Of a DNA stretch of 64,000 nucleotides, positions 43,724-52,413 are shown one piece after another (the first letter of the stretch is position 1; every line of letters begins with the position of its first letter). The translations under genes and the position numbers were made by a program. The stretch comes from Armatimonadota bacterium. Its GTDB lineage: Bacteria; Armatimonadota; UBA5829; DSUL01. The notes below the pieces were generated by a model, which worked only from the letters and a program-made list of their open reading frames with translations, did not search any database and was not told the DNA's origin. The stretch is from the NCBI GenBank assembly GCA_020846715.1, contig JADLDK010000050.1, positions 100,503 through 164,502 on the forward strand, read 5' to 3'.

Positions 43724-44614
43724 CTAGTCAACGTGCAGTATCGCGTCTGTTACTCTCACCACCCGCACCATAGCTTTTACATCATGTACGCGCACGATGT
43801 TTGCGCCGTTGGCAATAGATATCGCCACTGTGGCAGCGGTAGCCTCAAGGCGATCCTGAGGGCCATCGTCAGGAACGATCTTACCGAGTGAAGATTTGCG
43901 GGAGGTTCCCACCAGGACCGGACAGCCAAGCTCTCTAAAGACCCACAGACGTTTGAGAAGCTGCAAATTGTGCTCCAGCGTCTTGCCGAATCCAAATCCT
44001 GGATCCACGAGCAACAACTCCCGTGGGACGCCCAGGCTTTCTGCGATGGCTAGCCGTTGAGCAAGGAAGGCTGTAATCTCTCCATACAGATCGCTGTAAT
44101 GCGGCGCAAGCTGCATTGTGCGCGGGGTACCCTGCATGTGCATCAAAATAAGAGGCAGGCGATATCTTGCAGCGACTTCCGCAACCGCAGGGTCGTTCCC
44201 CAGGGCAGTAATGTCGTTGACAATGAGCGCTCCAGCCTCCACCGCCGCTTTCGCAACTTCAGCTTTGGTAGTGTCAATAGAGACAGGCACATCCGTGAGT
44301 CTGGTGAGGCGCTCAAGAACAGGGCACACACGGCCAATCTCTTCGTCTGCGCTAATTGCCTGAGCTCCCGGGCGTGAGCTTTCGCCGCCGACGTCTATGA
44401 TGTCAGCGCCTTCGTCAACCATCGAAAGAGCTGCCTCTACAGCCGCTTCTGCCCCCTGAAACCGCCCACCATCAGAGAACGAGTCTGGCGTGACATTCAG
44501 GACGCCCATCACCAGAGTACGCCGGGATAGTTCTCCATACATCCTGCGCAAAGGCTCGGCGCTGATCTGATCCGGCGATGGCAGGCGCAGCGCTTCTACT
44601 TCACCACCACCCAC
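43724..44614 (-). CDS. folP: Dihydropteroate synthase
   Basis: A 296-residue enzyme that joins p-aminobenzoate to dihydropterin pyrophosphate in folate synthesis. Motifs are LVMGVLNVTPDSFSDGG (phosphate-binding loop), DIIDVGGESSRPGA, SIDTTKAEVA, VNDITAL, GFGFGKT and LVGTSRKS. The GTG at 44614 overlaps comEA by 19 bases; the ATG at 44542 is an alternative. A second folate gene, folC, is at 59.5 kb. Confidence 0.95.
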   Translation of the reverse strand: MGGGEVEALRLPSPDQISAEPLRRMYGELSRRTLVMGVLNVTPDSFSDGGRFQGAEAAVEAALSMVDEGADIIDVGGESSRPGAQAISADEEIGRVCPVLERLTRLTDVPVSIDTTKAEVAKAAVEAGALIVNDITALGNDPAVAEVAARYRLPLILMHMQGTPRTMQLAPHYSDLYGEITAFLAQRLAIAESLGVPRELLLVDPGFGFGKTLEHNLQLLKRLWVFRELGCPVLVGTSRKSSLGKIVPDDGPQDRLEATAATVAISIANGANIVRVHDVKAMVRVVRVTDAILHVD

Positions 44615-45354
44615 GGCTTCATCTGAGCGAATTTCTTCTCACCGATTCCCTTCACATTTATCAGGTCCTCAACCCGAGCGAAACCCCCGACGGCTTTGCG
44701 ATACTCAAGGATACTACGGGCAGTGGAAGGCCCAACGCCAGGCAGCGTGTCCAGTTCCGCCGCTGTGGCGGTGTTGATGTTGACGACGCGGTGTGCGCTG
44801 GGTGAACCGGAAGGACTCCCTCCAGACAGGGAGTGCGCGGCACGCAGGCGCGGTGGAATAGCGGAGCTTACTGTGGACTTCGCGGCGCCCTCAGGCGAAA
44901 GACCGACAAGTGAATCTGGAGGCGCAGAGCCTTTTTTCGGCACATAGATCTGCTCCCCATCCTGAGGACGCGCTGCCAGGTTGATGGAGTCCAGGTCTGC
45001 CGAATCCCTGGCCCCGCCAGCCTTCTTCAGAGCGTCAACAACCCGCTCTCCCGGCGCGAGGCGATAGACCCCCGGATTCTTGACCATTCCCGCTACGTGA
45101 ACCACCACTTCGGACGTCTGGGCGCCTGAAGCCGCTGATGCGCTTTCAGACGCAGCGTTATCAGCCATGCCAGATCCCAAATCAGGCATGGGATCTGAGC
45201 CGGCAGCCGGCTTTTCTGAGAGCTCGACAATGTCCACCGACGCGAAATCTCCCGGTAACCGCCTGGAGTGGCTGAACACGGTGTAGCCTGTGGCCAGCAA
45301 CCCTGCCACAAGTATCAACACTACAGCCAGCTTGGAGCGCGACTGAAAATCCAT
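44596..45354 (-). CDS. comEA: ComEA-like DNA receptor protein
   Basis: About 252 residues from the ATG at 45354. Domain order: a membrane anchor at about 10-27, an SLBB domain at about 80-140 (VHVAGMVKNPGVYRLAPGERV), a Ser/Pro-rich linker and a C-terminal double helix-hairpin-helix (NINTATAAELDTLPGVG, LINVKGIGEKKF). It binds incoming double-stranded DNA during natural transformation. ComEC or pilus genes are not in the window, so competence is inferred for the organism, not shown. Confidence 0.92.
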   Translation of the reverse strand: MDFQSRSKLAVVLILVAGLLATGYTVFSHSRRLPGDFASVDIVELSEKPAAGSDPMPDLGSGMADNAASESASAASGAQTSEVVVHVAGMVKNPGVYRLAPGERVVDALKKAGGARDSADLDSINLAARPQDGEQIYVPKKGSAPPDSLVGLSPEGAAKSTVSSAIPPRLRAAHSLSGGSPSGSPSAHRVVNINTATAAELDTLPGVGPSTARSILEYRKAVGGFARVEDLINVKGIGEKKFAQMKPWVVVK

Positions 45355-45409
45355 TGTGTTCTCAGAGCTTGACCGCTGGAGTCTCACAACCTGGCGATCA
45401 CAGGAAAAC

Positions 45410-47962
45410 TCAGCCGATCACAACGTTGACCAGCTTTTGAGGCACGACGATAACCTTTCTGATTGATTTCCCGTCCAATGCCGCCACCACTTTTTCGCTT
45501 GCTCGCGCCATTTTCTCCAGCTCATCCGCAGGCGTTTCCGCAGGCGCCTGCACCTTGTCCCGCAACTTGCCATTCACCTGTATAACAATGGTGACCGTGT
45601 CTGCTCGCGCAATCTCGGGATCGTACTGTGGCCACGGCCTGTTGTATGTAAACCCGTCGTTCCCCAGCATTGCCCACAATTCATCCGCCAGATGCGGCGC
45701 AATGGGAGCAAGCAGCATAATCAGCGACTCAACAGACTGGCTGAACACCGCGCACTGATAGTCCAGTCCGTTCTTGGCCTGAACGAAATCGTACATCTGG
45801 TTGGTTAACTCCATCAGAGCTGACACCGCCGTATTGAAGGCGAAATCTGATACGTCCTGGGTTACCTTGGCAATGGTCTGGTGTGTCTTGCGGGCGAGGG
45901 CTCTGGCTTCCTCACTAACGGTTTCCTCCCGGACGGTCTCCCGCCAGTTTGAGACCCAGCTCTGGGGACGGTCAGCAATGACACGATAGACCCTGTTCAG
46001 GAAACGCCACGCGCCGTTGATGCCCTCTTCGCTCCATGGAACGGTGTCCTCAAAGGGGGCGACAAACAGCTCATACACGCGAAGAGCATCCGCGCCGTAC
46101 TTCTGTGCCATCTCATCCGGCGTCACCACGTTTCCCTTTGACTTGGACATTTTCACCATTACACCGGGATTCTCCGGGTCTGGCGCCAGCATCATGCCCT
46201 GGTTTTTCAGGCGCTGGAACGGTTCGACAAACCCGATCATCCCCGCGTCATGGATAACCTTGGTCCAGAATCGCGCATAGAGCAGATGCATCACGGCATG
46301 TTCTGCCCCCCCGACGTACAGATCAACTGGCAACCAGAACGCGGCCTTAGCGGGGTCAAACGGCTTGTGGTCGTTGTGAGGATCAGCGTACCGCAGGAAG
46401 TACCAGCTTGAGCAGGCAAACCCACCCATAGTGTCAGTTTCGCGCCTGGCTGGCCCGGAACACTGAGGACACGTGGTGTTGACAAAATCAGCTATTCCAG
46501 CCAATGGCGAGCTACCGTCTCCTGGAGGCTCGTAATTCTCGACATCGGGCAGCAAAACAGGAAGTTGATCCTCCGGCACCGCGACCTCTCCGCATTTGTC
46601 GCAGTGGACGATTGGTATCGGCGCACCCCAGTAGCGCTGGCGGGAGATCAGCCAGTCTCGCAGCCGGTAGTTGACCTGCTTCTTTCCGATCCCCCGCTGC
46701 TCCATCCAGTCGGCAATCTGGTGTGCGCCTTCTGCGTTAGACAGGCCATTGAAAGCACCAGAGTTGACCATCGTCCCGTCACCGGTGTGCGGGGAGTCCA
46801 GCGTCTGCCCGTCCCATCCTTCGGGCGCAATTACGGTTGTGACAGGTAAGTTATAGTTTTTTGCGAAATCATAGTCACGCGTGTCGTGCCCAGGAACAGC
46901 CATAATCGCCCCTGTCCCATAGGAGAGCAGCACGTAATCCGCGATGAATACCGGAACCTTTTGATTGTTGACCGGGTTGAGGGCATAGGCCCCCGTGAAA
47001 CATCCCGTTCGCTGGCGATCAGTGGAGAGACGGTCTATCTCGGAGGTGCGGCGCGCCTGGCGCACATACTCCTGCACTTCGAGAGAGTGCTCAGGCGTTG
47101 TGATCTCTGCGACAAGCGGATGCTCCGGCGCAAGCACGGCAAAGGACATCCCGAATACGGTGTCCACGCGGGTTGTGAACACGCGCATCGCTTTCCCGGG
47201 ATGGTCTTCGATGGCCATATCGAACTCCACGCCCACGCTCCGGCCGATCCAGTTGCGCTGCATAGTCTTGATGGACTCCGGCCAGTCAACCGTGTCCAGA
47301 TCGTCCAGAAGACGGTCTGCATAGGCGGTGATCCGGAAGAACCACTGCGGCAAATCTTTCTTCTCGATGGGTGTGCCACAGCGCTCGTGCAGACCCTGCT
47401 CGACTTCCTCGTTGGCTACAACTGTAGCGCATGACGGACACCAGTTGGCAGGAGCCGTTGAACGGTAAGCCAATCCGCGACGGTACAGAAGCAGGAAGAA
47501 CCACTGTGTCCAGCGATAGTAATCAGGTGAACTCGAATTCACTTCGCGAGACCAGTCGTAGGACAACCCGATCAGGTTCATCTGGCGCTTATATGTCGCG
47601 ATGTACTGCGGCACAGTCTCTCTTGGATGCGCGTGGCGGCGGATGGCCTCGTTTTCCGCAGGCAGGCCGAAGGCATCCCACCCCATCGGATGCAGCACGT
47701 TGTCTCCGTTCATGTGCCGATAGCGACAGAACACATCCGTCGGGATGTAATTGCGGCAATGTCCAACTGAAAGACCGGAACCAGATGGGTAAGGGAAGAA
47801 CTCCAGTCCGTAAAACTTCGGGCGCGTCGGGTCCTCTGAGGCCTTGAACAGCTCGGCCTCCCGCCACAGAGCCTGCCATTTTGCCTCTATCTCTCGAAAG
47901 TTGTACTTTGCGGGCGAAGGTGTTACAGTTTTTTGAGAATACTTAGTATCAGTTGAACTCAT
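45410..47962 (-). CDS. leuS: Leucyl-tRNA synthetase
   Basis: An 850-residue class I synthetase. HIGH box PSGSGLSVGHCRNY, CP1 editing domain about 240-420 (TVFGMSFAVLAPEHPL, GTGAIMAVPGHDTRD), KMSKS in MVKMSKSKGNVVTPDE, anticodon-binding domain and the C-terminal tail. A CxxC/CxxC zinc region is seen around 170-195 (CPSC) and 500 (CDKC/CPQC). The ATG at 47962 was preferred over an upstream in-frame start that overlaps the polytopic gene. No clear ribosome site. Confidence 0.97.
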   Translation of the reverse strand: MSSTDTKYSQKTVTPSPAKYNFREIEAKWQALWREAELFKASEDPTRPKFYGLEFFPYPSGSGLSVGHCRNYIPTDVFCRYRHMNGDNVLHPMGWDAFGLPAENEAIRRHAHPRETVPQYIATYKRQMNLIGLSYDWSREVNSSSPDYYRWTQWFFLLLYRRGLAYRSTAPANWCPSCATVVANEEVEQGLHERCGTPIEKKDLPQWFFRITAYADRLLDDLDTVDWPESIKTMQRNWIGRSVGVEFDMAIEDHPGKAMRVFTTRVDTVFGMSFAVLAPEHPLVAEITTPEHSLEVQEYVRQARRTSEIDRLSTDRQRTGCFTGAYALNPVNNQKVPVFIADYVLLSYGTGAIMAVPGHDTRDYDFAKNYNLPVTTVIAPEGWDGQTLDSPHTGDGTMVNSGAFNGLSNAEGAHQIADWMEQRGIGKKQVNYRLRDWLISRQRYWGAPIPIVHCDKCGEVAVPEDQLPVLLPDVENYEPPGDGSSPLAGIADFVNTTCPQCSGPARRETDTMGGFACSSWYFLRYADPHNDHKPFDPAKAAFWLPVDLYVGGAEHAVMHLLYARFWTKVIHDAGMIGFVEPFQRLKNQGMMLAPDPENPGVMVKMSKSKGNVVTPDEMAQKYGADALRVYELFVAPFEDTVPWSEEGINGAWRFLNRVYRVIADRPQSWVSNWRETVREETVSEEARALARKTHQTIAKVTQDVSDFAFNTAVSALMELTNQMYDFVQAKNGLDYQCAVFSQSVESLIMLLAPIAPHLADELWAMLGNDGFTYNRPWPQYDPEIARADTVTIVIQVNGKLRDKVQAPAETPADELEKMARASEKVVAALDGKSIRKVIVVPQKLVNVVIG

Positions 47963-47969
47963 AATTGTC

Positions 47970-48797
47970 TTAGTGAGCACGGAGTTGAATGTAGGCAACA
48001 GCCACCAGAACCACAACCGTCAGGCCAGCCGTGGTAGCCATTTCAACGCGCGTCAATTTGAAGTGACGGAAATTGGCAATCAGAAACCCCAGGCTTATAA
48101 CCACCAGACCCGGCATTCCCAACTGCCCCACAGCGTCCCAGAACACAACCGCGACCATAGCCGCAGAGATCAGTGGAACCCAGAGCCACGCCGTCAAGCC
48201 GGGGCTCATCTTCAGTCTCTGAGCTGCGGTGAGAAACATAGACATAAACAGGAAGTCACCCGCACCGATCAGAGCCAGTGGTTTCAGCGCTGTCGCGTGC
48301 GGCATCACTACCGACAGCTTGCCGAGTATTTCCGGCCTTCCTTGGATAGCTTGGCTAACCGGGCCGAAGCGCACAGTCCAGTAGTCAATCAGCGGCGCTA
48401 TCAGCGCGATTGGAAGCAGAATATTCCGGTCGCGAAAGACAACCGAAACGACTGACCCCAGAAATGCAGCGCCCAGCAATACGATGATCCCGTAAACAGG
48501 GACGATGATAACGGCGAGTTTCTGACCGAAGTGCCCATAGTTCATTGCCACGCCAACTGCGGCAGTGACAACAAATGAGGCAACACTGCGCCAGAAACTC
48601 AGCTCCAGGCCTGCTACCCCGCGCACCAGCAGAACGACGAGCCCAACCCACACCACCGTCAACGCTATCTCCGCTGCCAGAATGACAGGAATGCTCCTGG
48701 GAAGGTAGCGGCCAAGCACCGGAGACGCAAACCACAACGCGAGGAGCAATATCGCCCCTGCCAGAATCCACCAGAGAGCTTGTTTTGGAGATTGCAT
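47970..48797 (-). CDS. Polytopic membrane protein, candidate GxGD intramembrane aspartyl protease
   Basis: A 275-residue protein with eight or nine membrane segments. Motifs resemble the presenilin/signal peptide peptidase group: an intramembrane Asp138 in APLIDYW, the GxGD sequence GAGD at 178-181 (LIGAGDFLF), 43 residues later, and a P-G-L at 229-231 where these enzymes have PAL. Segment spacing is also compatible. Sequence similarity beyond the motifs is weak, so it could be an unrelated membrane protein. If active, it would clip signal peptides or membrane helices. leuS follows seven bases later, so they are co-transcribed. Confidence 0.5.
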   Translation of the reverse strand: MQSPKQALWWILAGAILLLALWFASPVLGRYLPRSIPVILAAEIALTVVWVGLVVLLVRGVAGLELSFWRSVASFVVTAAVGVAMNYGHFGQKLAVIIVPVYGIIVLLGAAFLGSVVSVVFRDRNILLPIALIAPLIDYWTVRFGPVSQAIQGRPEILGKLSVVMPHATALKPLALIGAGDFLFMSMFLTAAQRLKMSPGLTAWLWVPLISAAMVAVVFWDAVGQLGMPGLVVISLGFLIANFRHFKLTRVEMATTAGLTVVVLVAVAYIQLRAH

Positions 48798-48813
48798 GAC
48801 TTGAGTACGCGCT

Positions 48814-48843
48814 TTGACAGGGGATTATAGCATGGGATAAAAT
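48814..48843 (+). promoter_or_regulatory. Promoter of the ANTAR regulator operon
   Basis: A perfect TTGACA (48814-48819), an 18-base spacer and TAAAAT (48838-48843). The transcript would carry a leader of about 210 bases before the ATG at 49059. Confidence 0.6.
48824..48829 (-). promoter_or_regulatory. Extended minus-10 promoter of the polytopic gene-leuS operon
   Basis: On the minus strand, TGCTATAAT overlaps the divergent plus-strand promoter. The weak minus-35 (CCCTGT, 17 bases upstream) fits an extended minus-10 promoter. The two promoters probably interfere with each other. Confidence 0.5.
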
Positions 48844-48977
48844 CCGACAGGGTAGGCTTGGCAGAACGCTGAGCCTCAAGACACGCAGAGCGCAGTTGCT
48901 GAAAGTAACCTGAGCAGCGTGAGCGAATCCTTGATACCCGCGTGATTCACGACACCGTAGTCGCACTGAGCTACTTG

Positions 48978-48997
48978 AGCGCCGCGAAAAAGGCGCT
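48978..48997 (+). terminator. Attenuator-like hairpin in the regulator leader
   Basis: AGCGCC (48978-48983) pairs with GGCGCT (48992-48997) around the loop GCGAAAAA, followed by TTTCT. It is within the transcribed leader of an ANTAR protein, which normally acts by antitermination, so it may be the regulated stop. Confidence 0.4.
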
Positions 48998-49058
48998 TTC
49001 TACCAGCAGGGCTCCAGCAGCCGTCTGGCAGACAAAATAAGGAGTGCACCGAATTACT

Positions 49059-49634
49059 ATGCAGCCATTGCGAGTGGTTATTGCGGATGACGAGTCCATC
49101 ATTCGCCTCGATGTCAAAAAGGTTCTGGAAGATGCGGGACATACGGTGGTTGGAGAAGCTTCGGACGGGGAAACCGCTGTCAACCTGGCTCGCAATCTGG
49201 ACCCGGACATTTGTATTCTGGATATCAAGATGCCGGTGATGGACGGGCTGGACGCCGCCAAAATTATTACAGACGAGGGAATTGCTCCAGTTGTGCTGCT
49301 GACGGCTTACAGCGAGAGCGATCTCGTAGAGCGCGCGCGTGATGCAGGAGTCTTCGGCTACCTGGTGAAGCCGTTCCAGGAATCTGATATGCGTCCGGCC
49401 ATTGATATCGCAATCGCCCGGTTCGAGCAGATGAAAGCTCTGGAAGAACAGGTCAACAGCCTCGAGGACAAAATCGAGACTCGTAAGGTTGTGGAGCGCG
49501 CGAAGGGCATTCTCATGGACAAGTTCCAGATGAAGGAAAACGAAGCCTTTCGCCGCATTCAGACTCAGAGCATGAACACGCGCAAGTCAATGAGGGAGAT
49601 AGCTGAGGCTATTATCATCGCCAACGAAGTCTGA
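49059..49634 (+). CDS. ANTAR-domain response regulator (PdtaR-like antiterminator)
   Basis: A 191-residue protein with a receiver domain (about 1-120; acidic pair in VIADDES, phospho-acceptor Asp in CILDIKMPVMDG, switch Thr in LLTAYSE, Lys in YLVKPF), a coiled coil and a C-terminal ANTAR domain (about 135-190, with the three-helix pattern ETRKVVERAKGILMDKF and EAFRRIQTQSMNTRKSMREI). ANTAR proteins bind paired hairpins in RNA to prevent termination. The ATG at 49059 follows AAGGAG at 14 bases; a GTG at 49044 is in the same frame. Its partner kinase is directly downstream. Confidence 0.93.
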   Translation: MQPLRVVIADDESIIRLDVKKVLEDAGHTVVGEASDGETAVNLARNLDPDICILDIKMPVMDGLDAAKIITDEGIAPVVLLTAYSESDLVERARDAGVFGYLVKPFQESDMRPAIDIAIARFEQMKALEEQVNSLEDKIETRKVVERAKGILMDKFQMKENEAFRRIQTQSMNTRKSMREIAEAIIIANEV

Positions 49635-49642
49635 GCTTTCTC

Positions 49643-49732
49643 TCACTCCTTTTTGCGTCTCTTCCCTGTGCTACGGCGGGCGGGGAAGGAGTGACGCCTT
49701 TGCCGCATCTACCGCCTGAGATCCGCCCGTAG
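49643..49732 (+). promoter_or_regulatory. Mutually exclusive hairpins between regulator and kinase genes
   Basis: TCACTCCTT (49643-49651) pairs with AAGGAGTGA (49686-49694), while CTTCCC (49661-49666) pairs with GGGAAG (49683-49688), sharing bases 49686-49688. CTACGG (49671-49676) can also pair with CCGTAG (49727-49732). The arrangement resembles competing stems of an RNA switch in front of the kinase gene. Confidence 0.4.
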
Positions 49733-49754
49733 AGCTGCGGGATATTTGTGATCT

Positions 49755-51455
49755 ATGTCATCCTCTCACTCCCCACAAGTTGGAGCCGCGACAGAGCCTG
49801 CGCTGGAGTCCTCTGCTGCGCTGGACAGCCGCATAGCAGACCTCGAAGCGCGGCTGGCTCAGAAGTCCGCAGAGGTGGAGGCTTTGCGACAAGTTGGCCA
49901 GGCGATCAATCTTCGGCGCGACCTGCCTTTGATGATGCAAAGCGTAGCCGACATCATCCAGCGCGTGACCGAGACGGACGTCTGCTTCATCTATCTACTG
50001 AATGAAGCCAAGACGGAGCTCACGCTAAGGGCAGCCAGCCACCAGGCAGTTGATTCGGTGGGAAAAGTGCGGATACCGCTGGGAGTTGGCATCACCGGCT
50101 GGGTCGCGCTAAACCGCTATCGCGTGGCTATTTCGCGCGATGCGGAGAAGGACTCGCGGTTTCTCAGCGCTCCGGAGATCAAGCAGGATCGCTTTGAGTC
50201 CATCCTCAGTATTCCACTGATGGGTCAGGACGATATTATCGGCGTCATTAACATCCGCACCGAGGAAGCCCACGAGTACACTGAGGGGCAGATCGAGATA
50301 GTCGAAAGCGTGGCTGCTCAGGTAGCCTCCGCTATTGAAAGCTCTGAACATCTTTTGTACGTGGAGCGGCGCGCATCCCAACTCTCCACGCTGTCAGAGA
50401 TCAGCCGCACGATTTCATCCGGACTCTATCTCGAAGAGATTCTGCAGTTTGTGGTGGCAGCTACAGCGCGGACACTGAATCTGAGCATCTGCACAGTCCT
50501 TTTGACAGATGATGACAAAGAGGAACTGGTGCTCAAGGCGACGACTTCCCAGAGCCGCAGCTACGTCAAGAAGCCCAACGTCAAGATTGGAGAGAGTCTC
50601 GCCGGTGTGGCGGCCGCGGAGAAGCGTCCGGTTGCGGTGCTGGACGTAAAGAAGATGCCGGGCTACCGCTTTCCAGACATTGCCCGGCAGGAAGGCCTGT
50701 GCTCACTGGTCTGCCTGCCAATGATCTTGAAGGGACGCGTAATAGGCGTCCTGAACTGCTACACATCCCGCCCGCACAACTTTACCGACGACGAGGTCAC
50801 TTTACTTGCGGCACTGGCGACACAAGCGGCCATTGCAATCGAAAATGCCCAGCTTAACGTGCGCTCTGCGATTCTTCAGGAGATGCATCACCGCGTAAAG
50901 AACAACCTTCAGACAGTGGCAAGCCTGCTGCGGCTGCAGTTGCGCTATGCCCGCGGCGTGACGACTGAGAGCGCTCTCACTGAAAGTATCCATCGCATCC
51001 AGTCCATTGCCGTGGTTCACGAGATGCTGTCGCGAGAGGACCTGGACACTGTCTCCGTCCGAAAGCTGGCAGAGACGATTTTGTCTGCGCACTCCTCCAG
51101 CTCGCTGCCAGTCGGGCACAAGGTGGAGATGAAAGTTGAGGGACCAGACATACTGCTGGCCTCTCACCAGGCTACCAGCGTAGCGCTTGTGCTGAACGAG
51201 CTTGTACAAAACGCCATTGAACACGGCCTGCCACACGCGGAAGGAGTCTGCCGGATCGGCGTGCAGCAGCAGGATGGCACCGTAACCGTGGAAGTCGAGA
51301 ACTCCGGCAACACTCTGCCGCCCGATTTTGACATGCACAAGCAGCGGAATCTGGGGCTGCAAATTGTTGAAAATCTGGTTCGTGACGAACTGGGTGGCGT
51401 TTTCGAGTTGAGGGGCGGGGAAACGACTATCGCGCGTTTCAGCTTCTCACACTGA
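49755..51455 (+). CDS. Two-GAF sensor kinase of the HisKA_2 (PdtaS-like) type
   Basis: A 566-residue soluble kinase. After an N-terminal coiled coil (about 25-60), two GAF domains lie at about 60-205 and 220-370; then comes a HisKA_2 dimerisation domain with the phospho-acceptor in EMHHRVKNNLQTV (about 375-388) and a HATPase domain with N box (VLNELVQNAIEHG) and a G2-like region (NLGLQIV). It should phosphorylate the ANTAR regulator upstream, as PdtaS does PdtaR. GAF domains suggest a soluble ligand, possibly a nucleotide. The ATG at 49755 has a weak ribosome site. Confidence 0.92.
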   Translation: MSSSHSPQVGAATEPALESSAALDSRIADLEARLAQKSAEVEALRQVGQAINLRRDLPLMMQSVADIIQRVTETDVCFIYLLNEAKTELTLRAASHQAVDSVGKVRIPLGVGITGWVALNRYRVAISRDAEKDSRFLSAPEIKQDRFESILSIPLMGQDDIIGVINIRTEEAHEYTEGQIEIVESVAAQVASAIESSEHLLYVERRASQLSTLSEISRTISSGLYLEEILQFVVAATARTLNLSICTVLLTDDDKEELVLKATTSQSRSYVKKPNVKIGESLAGVAAAEKRPVAVLDVKKMPGYRFPDIARQEGLCSLVCLPMILKGRVIGVLNCYTSRPHNFTDDEVTLLAALATQAAIAIENAQLNVRSAILQEMHHRVKNNLQTVASLLRLQLRYARGVTTESALTESIHRIQSIAVVHEMLSREDLDTVSVRKLAETILSAHSSSSLPVGHKVEMKVEGPDILLASHQATSVALVLNELVQNAIEHGLPHAEGVCRIGVQQQDGTVTVEVENSGNTLPPDFDMHKQRNLGLQIVENLVRDELGGVFELRGGETTIARFSFSH

Positions 51456-51570
51456 AAAACGTCACCCAGGGGTGGAACGAATGCCACTTGCGTTGCGCTT
51501 CTCCCTAACCTCTCAAACGTGATGTATGCTCGCCCATAGACAGCCAGCGCTGCTGCAAGACTGTCACATC

Positions 51571-52413
51571 TCAGCGCACGCCCAACCGCTTATCCAGCGC
51601 GGCGAGAAATGGGCTGGCTGTGATAGCGCTGGAGATAGAGGATTTCTCCGCGAATATATGTACGGCCACGAGCAGGACCAGTGCGACCGCACGCAGCCAG
51701 ACAGGAAGAAAAGCAGCGCATCCGAGTCCGAGAATTGCGCCCAGCGTATTTGAGCCAGCATCTCCCTGGATGATGATAGCGCGCATGTCCCAGGGCAGAA
51801 GGGCTACCAAGACAATCACTGCCGGGAATGACAGCAGCATCCACGCTACCCCACCCCATCCGAACAGCCAGATTGCCACACCTTCCACATACCACAGGGC
51901 CAGAAAGACCCAGCCAGCTCTCCCCGGGCGCAGATCGAGCAGGTTAATGAAGTTGGCGCTGAGCGCGATGACAAGAGCGTCACACAAAATGAGGAGATAG
52001 AGTGCGCTTCCAGCACTCTCACGTCCGGTCTCCAGCAGGTATGCCCCCGCAAGAGTGCCCACGCCACCAATGACAGCTTTCAAAAACCCGGTTGTGATAC
52101 GGCCGCGCAGGGCAGATCGAAAATGTCCAGAAAACCCTCCGCCTCCGTGTGAGCCAAGTATATCGTCGAGAAAGCCAAGCACACCAAGAGGAACCAGCGC
52201 CACGACCCACGCAATCTCGAAGCGTTGTGAGCCCGTGCCCCAGGATACCAGCAAAGCCGCAGGAGCTGCCCAGGCTAGAATGTAGGCGCCCAGACCTGTA
52301 GGGACAGTGCGGCCTTGAAAGTTCGTCACGCGCTTACCCCACCAGCGCAGGACGGCTAGAGCGACAATGAACAGACACGTGCCAATGACAGGATACAAGA
52401 ATACAGCGCTCAC
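51571..52413 (-). CDS. MraY/WecA-like sugar-1-phosphate transferase (short form)
   Basis: A 280-residue protein with about eight to nine membrane segments. Motifs of the polyprenyl-phosphate sugar-1-phosphate transferase family are visible: FLDD in a cytoplasmic loop, NFINLLDLRPGR (Asn-Leu-x-Asp), the QGDAGSNTLG loop and HIFAEKSS (His-x-x-x-Glu). The typical HHH motif is replaced by HIFAE. It would link a sugar-phosphate to undecaprenyl phosphate, starting a surface glycan. Overlaps the GT2 gene by four bases. Shorter than MraY (about 360) and lacks its first segments. Confidence 0.75.
   Translation of the reverse strand: MSAVFLYPVIGTCLFIVALAVLRWWGKRVTNFQGRTVPTGLGAYILAWAAPAALLVSWGTGSQRFEIAWVVALVPLGVLGFLDDILGSHGGGGFSGHFRSALRGRITTGFLKAVIGGVGTLAGAYLLETGRESAGSALYLLILCDALVIALSANFINLLDLRPGRAGWVFLALWYVEGVAIWLFGWGGVAWMLLSFPAVIVLVALLPWDMRAIIIQGDAGSNTLGAILGLGCAAFLPVWLRAVALVLLVAVHIFAEKSSISSAITASPFLAALDKRLGVR

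Noticed and set aside
43226..43891. A 221-residue plus-strand open frame over the ffh start and folP end
   Set aside because: It overlaps conserved ffh and folP coding sequence and has low-complexity Ser/Thr/Arg composition typical of a shadow frame.
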